Shown: positions 10,785 to 13,393 of the stretch, in pieces
How the letters are laid out: every line of letters starts with the position of its first letter
How positions within the stretch are numbered: the stretch's first letter is position 1
DNA from: Synergistaceae bacterium UBA5560
Lineage (GTDB): Bacteria > Synergistota > Synergistia > Synergistales > Aminiphilaceae
DNA length: 13,393 bases
NCBI GenBank assembly: GCA_002425685.1
Contig: DIMS01000093.1
Coordinates: 1 to 13,393 of the forward strand
Direction of reading: 5' to 3'
Notes under the pieces: model-generated
What the model was told of the DNA's origin: nothing
The model's database searches: none
The model's input: the letters and a program-made list of their open reading frames with translations, nothing else
Position numbers and translations under genes: made by a program

Positions 10785-11534
10785 TTGGCGAAGGACATAT
10801 CAGAGACAATCAGAGAGGTTCGCGAGAAAAGGGGCATGACTCAACGACAGCTTGCGGACATGTCCGGAGTGTCTCGCAATACAGTGATTAACTGGGAGGG
10901 GAAAAAGAGAACTCCTGACGCAGACGATATAAGACGATTGGCTCTCGCGCTCAACACCACCGCAGCCTACCTAATGGGCGAGACTGATGACCCAACCCCA
11001 AAATCACCCCCCCAAACCGAAATTCGAGACACCTTCATCTGCGATGTTCACGATGTCGAAATTCACGATTTCATCACTAGGATCATTCGTCTTCCGGTTT
11101 TTTCGAAGGCGACGATAGCCTGCGCCGGGTTCGGAAACGGAGGTATGGATGGAATCGTTGAAGAGGTGACAGAATTCCTTGAAATGCCTGCGGACGTGGT
11201 CGGGGGGATTTCTGCGGATAAAGACAAATTCCCGTTCGTCGTCAGCGTCGAAGGGGACAGCATGAAAGACGCAGGGATTCCTGACGGCTGTCAGATCGTT
11301 GTGAATCCGTTGGAGCCGGTTTATGACGGAGATCCCGCTCTGGTCCGGTTTGGAATCCAAAACGAGCTTGCGGTGAAATGGGTGTTCTGGCACAAGGACA
11401 GGAGCGTCGAAATCCGCTCTGCGTCCCTCCTTTACCCGCCCAAAACGTTTGACCGCGAGGATATCGAGCTGGGATTGTCTCATGTGGTCGGAAAAGTTAT
11501 GAAAATATTAAACGACCCCAAAAGAGGGATCTAG
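10785..11534 (+). CDS. CI/LexA-like phage repressor (XRE HTH plus S24 peptidase)
   Basis: Start TTG 10785 (MAKDISETIREVREKRGM) is chosen because AGGGGG lies eight bases upstream; GTGs at 10776 and 10779 are alternatives, and the frame is open much further upstream. The 249-aa protein has an XRE helix-turn-helix at residues 5-65 (MTQRQLADMSGVSRNTVINWEGKKRTPDADDIRRLALAL), a linker, and a C-terminal S24 peptidase domain. The catalytic pair appears as Ser159 in VEGDSMKDAGIPDG and Lys198 in NELAVKW, 39 apart as in LexA-type proteins. A likely Ala-Gly cleavage site is ACAGFG at residues 112-117. RecA-stimulated self-cleavage during DNA damage would relieve repression. It is the main lysogeny repressor of Switch 2 and divergent from the XRE gene at 10623. 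Confidence 0.92.
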   Translation: MAKDISETIREVREKRGMTQRQLADMSGVSRNTVINWEGKKRTPDADDIRRLALALNTTAAYLMGETDDPTPKSPPQTEIRDTFICDVHDVEIHDFITRIIRLPVFSKATIACAGFGNGGMDGIVEEVTEFLEMPADVVGGISADKDKFPFVVSVEGDSMKDAGIPDGCQIVVNPLEPVYDGDPALVRFGIQNELAVKWVFWHKDRSVEIRSASLLYPPKTFDREDIELGLSHVVGKVMKILNDPKRGI

Positions 11535-11628
11535 TTCAAAAGTCAGCAATGATCAATTAAAAATAATAGACAGTTATGGACGGAGGTTTATATCGAGAAG
11601 AATCAAAGGAAAAAGGAGGCCTTTTGCG

Positions 11629-12096
11629 GTGACAAAAGGACACAAAAATCTAAACGCGAGCAATATTGCTTCTGAGGAAAATGTTCATGCACATTACGAG
11701 CAAAAAGCCCGCCAGAAACGAGCGCTTGACAAAGGACTTTCTCTGATTTTTGTTGATACAACTGCAAAAACTGCCCTATTCCAAGGCTCCGCCAAAGACC
11801 CCTACAAGACTTCCCTACACGAATGCACATGCATAGATTTTCAAATGAGGAATCTCCCCTGCAAGCACATATACCGCCTTATGCATGAACTTGGGCTGAT
11901 TGACCTTGAGTCCCTTTTTCCCCTGCCAAATAAGGAGATTCTCAAGGTAAGGAAAGATGCCTTAAGATTGCTATCATTCCTGAAGGAAAACTGGGAGTTT
12001 TTACCCGTGAACGCGATAGAAGAAAAGTGTAGTGATCTTGTGACACTCAAAACAAAAGAGGATTCTCTATATGAAAATCGACATCAAACACCTTGA
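11629..12096 (+). CDS. Small SWIM zinc-finger protein
   Basis: Start is GTG 11629, with AAAGGAGG nine bases upstream. The 155-aa protein has a central SWIM motif, C66-T-C68, then nine residues, C78-K-H80 (HECTCIDFQMRNLPCKHIYRLM), that should bind one zinc ion and nucleic acid or protein. Before it is a short strand-rich part (LSLIFVDTTAKTALFQGSAKDPYKTSLHECTC); after it comes a helical tail. No SNF2 or other large domain is attached, unlike many SWIM proteins. It lies downstream of the CI-like repressor, in the AT-richest coding stretch of the window, which suggests separate acquisition. Its end overlaps the next gene by 26 bases. Function is unknown; a lysogeny-expressed accessory protein is likely. 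Confidence 0.78.
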   Translation: MTKGHKNLNASNIASEENVHAHYEQKARQKRALDKGLSLIFVDTTAKTALFQGSAKDPYKTSLHECTCIDFQMRNLPCKHIYRLMHELGLIDLESLFPLPNKEILKVRKDALRLLSFLKENWEFLPVNAIEEKCSDLVTLKTKEDSLYENRHQTP

Positions 12097-12334
12097 CCCC
12101 AACCCTCATACGATCTTCGCCCATGAGCTCGCCGAGGCGTTCCGGAGACCGGATGTCCGGAAGGGTCTCGAAGAGCTGCTGCCGAACCTTCCCCTGGATC
12201 TCGGGGAAGACTGGATGGAGGGCTTCCAGGCCGGAGCCTTCCTCGCGTCGATCCTCCAGGCGGAATGGGAGAACGGCGAGCCGAAACCGAAGGCCGTCTC
12301 CATCTCGGTCTCCCGGGAATGGGGGCAGGCATGA
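12071..12334 (+). CDS. Hypothetical 87-aa acidic protein
   Basis: Start is ATG 12071 with AAGAGG nine bases upstream, inside the end of the SWIM gene. The protein reads MKIDIKHLDPNPHTIFAHELAEAFRRPDVRKGLEELLPNLPLDLGEDWMEGFQAGAFLASILQAEW and is helical and acidic, with no membrane segment or known motif. Its base composition is back to the GC-rich style of the element. Its stop overlaps the thermonuclease ATG (ATGA), so the two are translationally coupled. The family is not recognised. Confidence 0.65.
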   Translation: MKIDIKHLDPNPHTIFAHELAEAFRRPDVRKGLEELLPNLPLDLGEDWMEGFQAGAFLASILQAEWENGEPKPKAVSISVSREWGQA

Positions 12335-13047
12335 GACGCGTGTGCACACGAAACACCCTCCGCGCCGCTCTTCTCCTCTTTTCCTGCGTGTTTTGCGCCG
12401 TCATTCCCGCCGCCGGGGAAAAACCCGAACTCGTCCCTGCACAGGTCCTCCGCGTCGTGGACGGAGACACGATCAAAGTCCGGGCGGACGGTTTCGAGGG
12501 AGCGGTTCGCCTCATCGGCGTGAACACGCCGGAGACGAAGCATCCTTCGAAGGGCGTCGAACCCTACGGGCCTGAGGCGGCGGCGTATACGAAGAAGATC
12601 CTCGACGGGCGAAGGGTCTTCCTGGAGTTCGACGCACAGCGTCTCGACCGATACCGGAGGGTTCTCGCCTACGTGTGGCTCTCGGAACCGAAGGACGATT
12701 CCCCGCAGGAGGTGCAGAAGCGGATGTTCAACGCCCACCTCCTCTTTGACGGGTACGCGCAGGTCATGAGCATTCCCCCGAACGTGAAGTACCAGGACGT
12801 GTTTCTCGCGCTCCAGCGCGAGGCGCGAGAGGCGAACCGTGGACTGTGGGGACTTCAAGGGGGAGCGCAGCAGAAGGAAAAGAAGACCGAAGTGTCTTCT
12901 GCGACGTACATCGGGAACGTCAAATCGAAGGTGTTCCACCTCCCCACGTGCAACACGCTCCCGAAGGAGGCAAATCGTGTGTACTTCGCCACCCGGGAGG
13001 AAGCCTTGGCGGCCGGATACCGGCCATGCAAGAGGTGCAAGCCGTGA
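12331..13047 (+). CDS. Secreted thermonuclease (SNase fold) with C-terminal Ada-type zinc module
   Basis: Start is ATG 12331, overlapping the previous stop (ATGA). Of 238 aa, residues 1-29 form a signal peptide (RR..TLRAALLLFSCVFCAVIPAAG). Residues about 35-175 are a staphylococcal-nuclease domain. It has VLRVVDGDTIKV with Asp44 and Asp46, VRLIGVNTPETKHP with Arg60 and Glu68 in the positions of the nuclease Arg35 and Glu43, and LEFDAQRLDRYRRVLAYVWL with Arg110 in the Arg87 position. The equivalent of Asp40 is Asn65, a variant I recall from related proteins. The end (residues 195-238) carries Cys207, Cys233 and Cys236 in KVFHLPTCNTL...GYRPCKRCKP, like the metal-binding part of Ada. It should cut DNA or RNA outside the cytoplasm. 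A cargo or conversion gene is the likely role. Confidence 0.9.
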   Translation: MRRVCTRNTLRAALLLFSCVFCAVIPAAGEKPELVPAQVLRVVDGDTIKVRADGFEGAVRLIGVNTPETKHPSKGVEPYGPEAAAYTKKILDGRRVFLEFDAQRLDRYRRVLAYVWLSEPKDDSPQEVQKRMFNAHLLFDGYAQVMSIPPNVKYQDVFLALQREAREANRGLWGLQGGAQQKEKKTEVSSATYIGNVKSKVFHLPTCNTLPKEANRVYFATREEALAAGYRPCKRCKP

Positions 13048-13176
13048 ATTAAAAGAGCCACGCCGCCCTCCGAGTTCTCCGAGTGACAGACGCGAAGGCG
13101 CTACAAGACAAGGGACGATGACAAAGAAGACTCACGTATCACGGATCATGTCAATTAACGAAAGAGAAATGACTAG

Positions 13177-13198
13177 ATGGTATCACATATGGTATCAT
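13177..13198 (+). promoter_or_regulatory. Tandem ATGGTATCA repeats over a candidate extended -10, upstream of hicA
   Basis: ATGGTATCA occurs at 13177-13185 and 13189-13197, 12 bases apart. The second copy forms TGG-TATCAT, an extended -10 element (13193-13198). ATGACT lies 18 bases upstream as a weak -35. Such repeats over a toxin-antitoxin promoter suit autorepression by the antitoxin. The rest of the 174-base gap after the thermonuclease gene holds no clear gene. Confidence 0.42.
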
Positions 13199-13221
13199 TC
13201 CCGAACACAAGGAGCTTGCCC

Positions 13222-13393
13222 ATGACGAGACGTGAGAAGATCCTCGAGAAATGGCAAAGGGCCACCGATGAAAACATAGATACCGTCGAAGCAGTTCTGG
13301 GATACTACGGATTCACCTGTGTTTCCAACAAGGGCGGATCTCACAAGACGTTTTACCATCCAAAGCTTGTGGAGGCCTATACACAGGATCCTA
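13222..13393 (+). CDS. hicA: HicA-type mRNA interferase toxin (cut by window end)
   Basis: Start is ATG 13222 with AAGGAG seven bases upstream. The visible 57 residues read MTRREKILEKWQRATDENIDTVEAVLGYYGFTCVSNKGGSHKTFYHP and continue. The pattern of an N-terminal basic helix, a second helix ending in GF, and GGSHKTFYHP with the catalytic-type histidine after G-S is that of the HicA family. HicA is a small dsRNA-binding-fold ribonuclease that cleaves mRNA when not bound by HicB. hicB is normally directly downstream and would lie outside the window. It may serve as an addiction module stabilising the element. Confidence 0.78.
   Translation, partial: MTRREKILEKWQRATDENIDTVEAVLGYYGFTCVSNKGGSHKTFYHPKLVEAYTQDP

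Noticed and set aside
11535..11628. Terminator or promoter between the S24 repressor and the SWIM gene
   Set aside because: The 94-base gap is AT-rich, yet no stem with a T-run and no well-spaced -35/-10 pair stands out.
13118..13225. 35-aa plus-strand frame ending in ATGA overlap with hicA
   Set aside because: The ribosome binding site is poorly spaced, the peptide has no recognisable feature, and the candidate hicA promoter lies inside it. It could be a leader peptide but support is too thin.
1..13393. tRNA genes, CRISPR arrays, insertion-sequence ends or attachment core sites
   Set aside because: No cloverleaf, regularly spaced repeat array, transposase or terminal inverted repeat was recognised. 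The only notable direct repeat (28 bp at 8040 and 8754) is the end of a repressor gene and has no integrase next to it.

Overview
The window looks like the early and lysogeny half of a temperate phage or prophage in a GC-rich bacterium. The evidence is a long leftward (minus-strand) chain of small, overlapping genes leading into a replication module. To its right lie divergent XRE/CI-type repressors, an AlpA-type regulator and accessory cargo. Several starts are TTG or GTG behind strong purine-rich ribosome binding sites. Host identity cannot be fixed from this sequence. A Synergistota-like host is a weak guess from base composition and gene style. No integrase, structural gene, tRNA, rRNA or CRISPR array is visible.

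Layout from left to right. At 1-52 lies the first codons of a minus-strand gene that begins like a DNA methyltransferase. At 75-1771 is an insert-like two-gene minus-strand cassette: a soluble protein of 287 aa and a membrane protein of 203 aa. It has its own promoter (1743-1771) and its own terminator (75-104), and is visibly less GC-rich than its surroundings. At 1786-4875 is the replication module: a late-regulator-like HTH protein, a DnaB-type helicase, an HTH_36-type initiator with iteron-like repeats inside it (a likely origin), and a small HTH-like protein. At 4878-7944 is a tightly coupled early operon of small phage proteins, including DUF4406-like and DUF2303-like products, a ribbon-helix-helix protein and a 27-aa membrane microprotein.

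Two genetic switches sit side by side. Switch 1 (8075-8787) has divergent XRE genes around two operator palindromes. The leftward promoter here drives the replication operon. Switch 2 (10169-11534) has a leftward XRE gene (apparently frameshifted) and a rightward CI/LexA-like S24 repressor, also around operator-like palindromes. Each switch is followed leftward by an HTH (excisionase or AlpA type) gene and then by a copy of the same small protein family (7328-7627 and 9690-9974). A 28-bp direct repeat (8040-8067 and 8754-8781) corresponds to the 3' end of the Switch 1 repressor, so there is a stray repressor tail on the other side of the switch. Together this suggests that two related immunity regions were brought together by recombination.

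Right of Switch 2, in the direction expressed during lysogeny, are a SWIM zinc-finger small protein in an AT-richer patch, an unknown 87-aa protein, a secreted thermonuclease with a C-terminal Ada-type zinc module, and the start of a HicA toxin gene cut by the window end. The most interesting objects for follow-up are the two-gene membrane cassette, the paired immunity switches with their duplicated genes and repeat, and the putative iteron origin inside the initiator gene.
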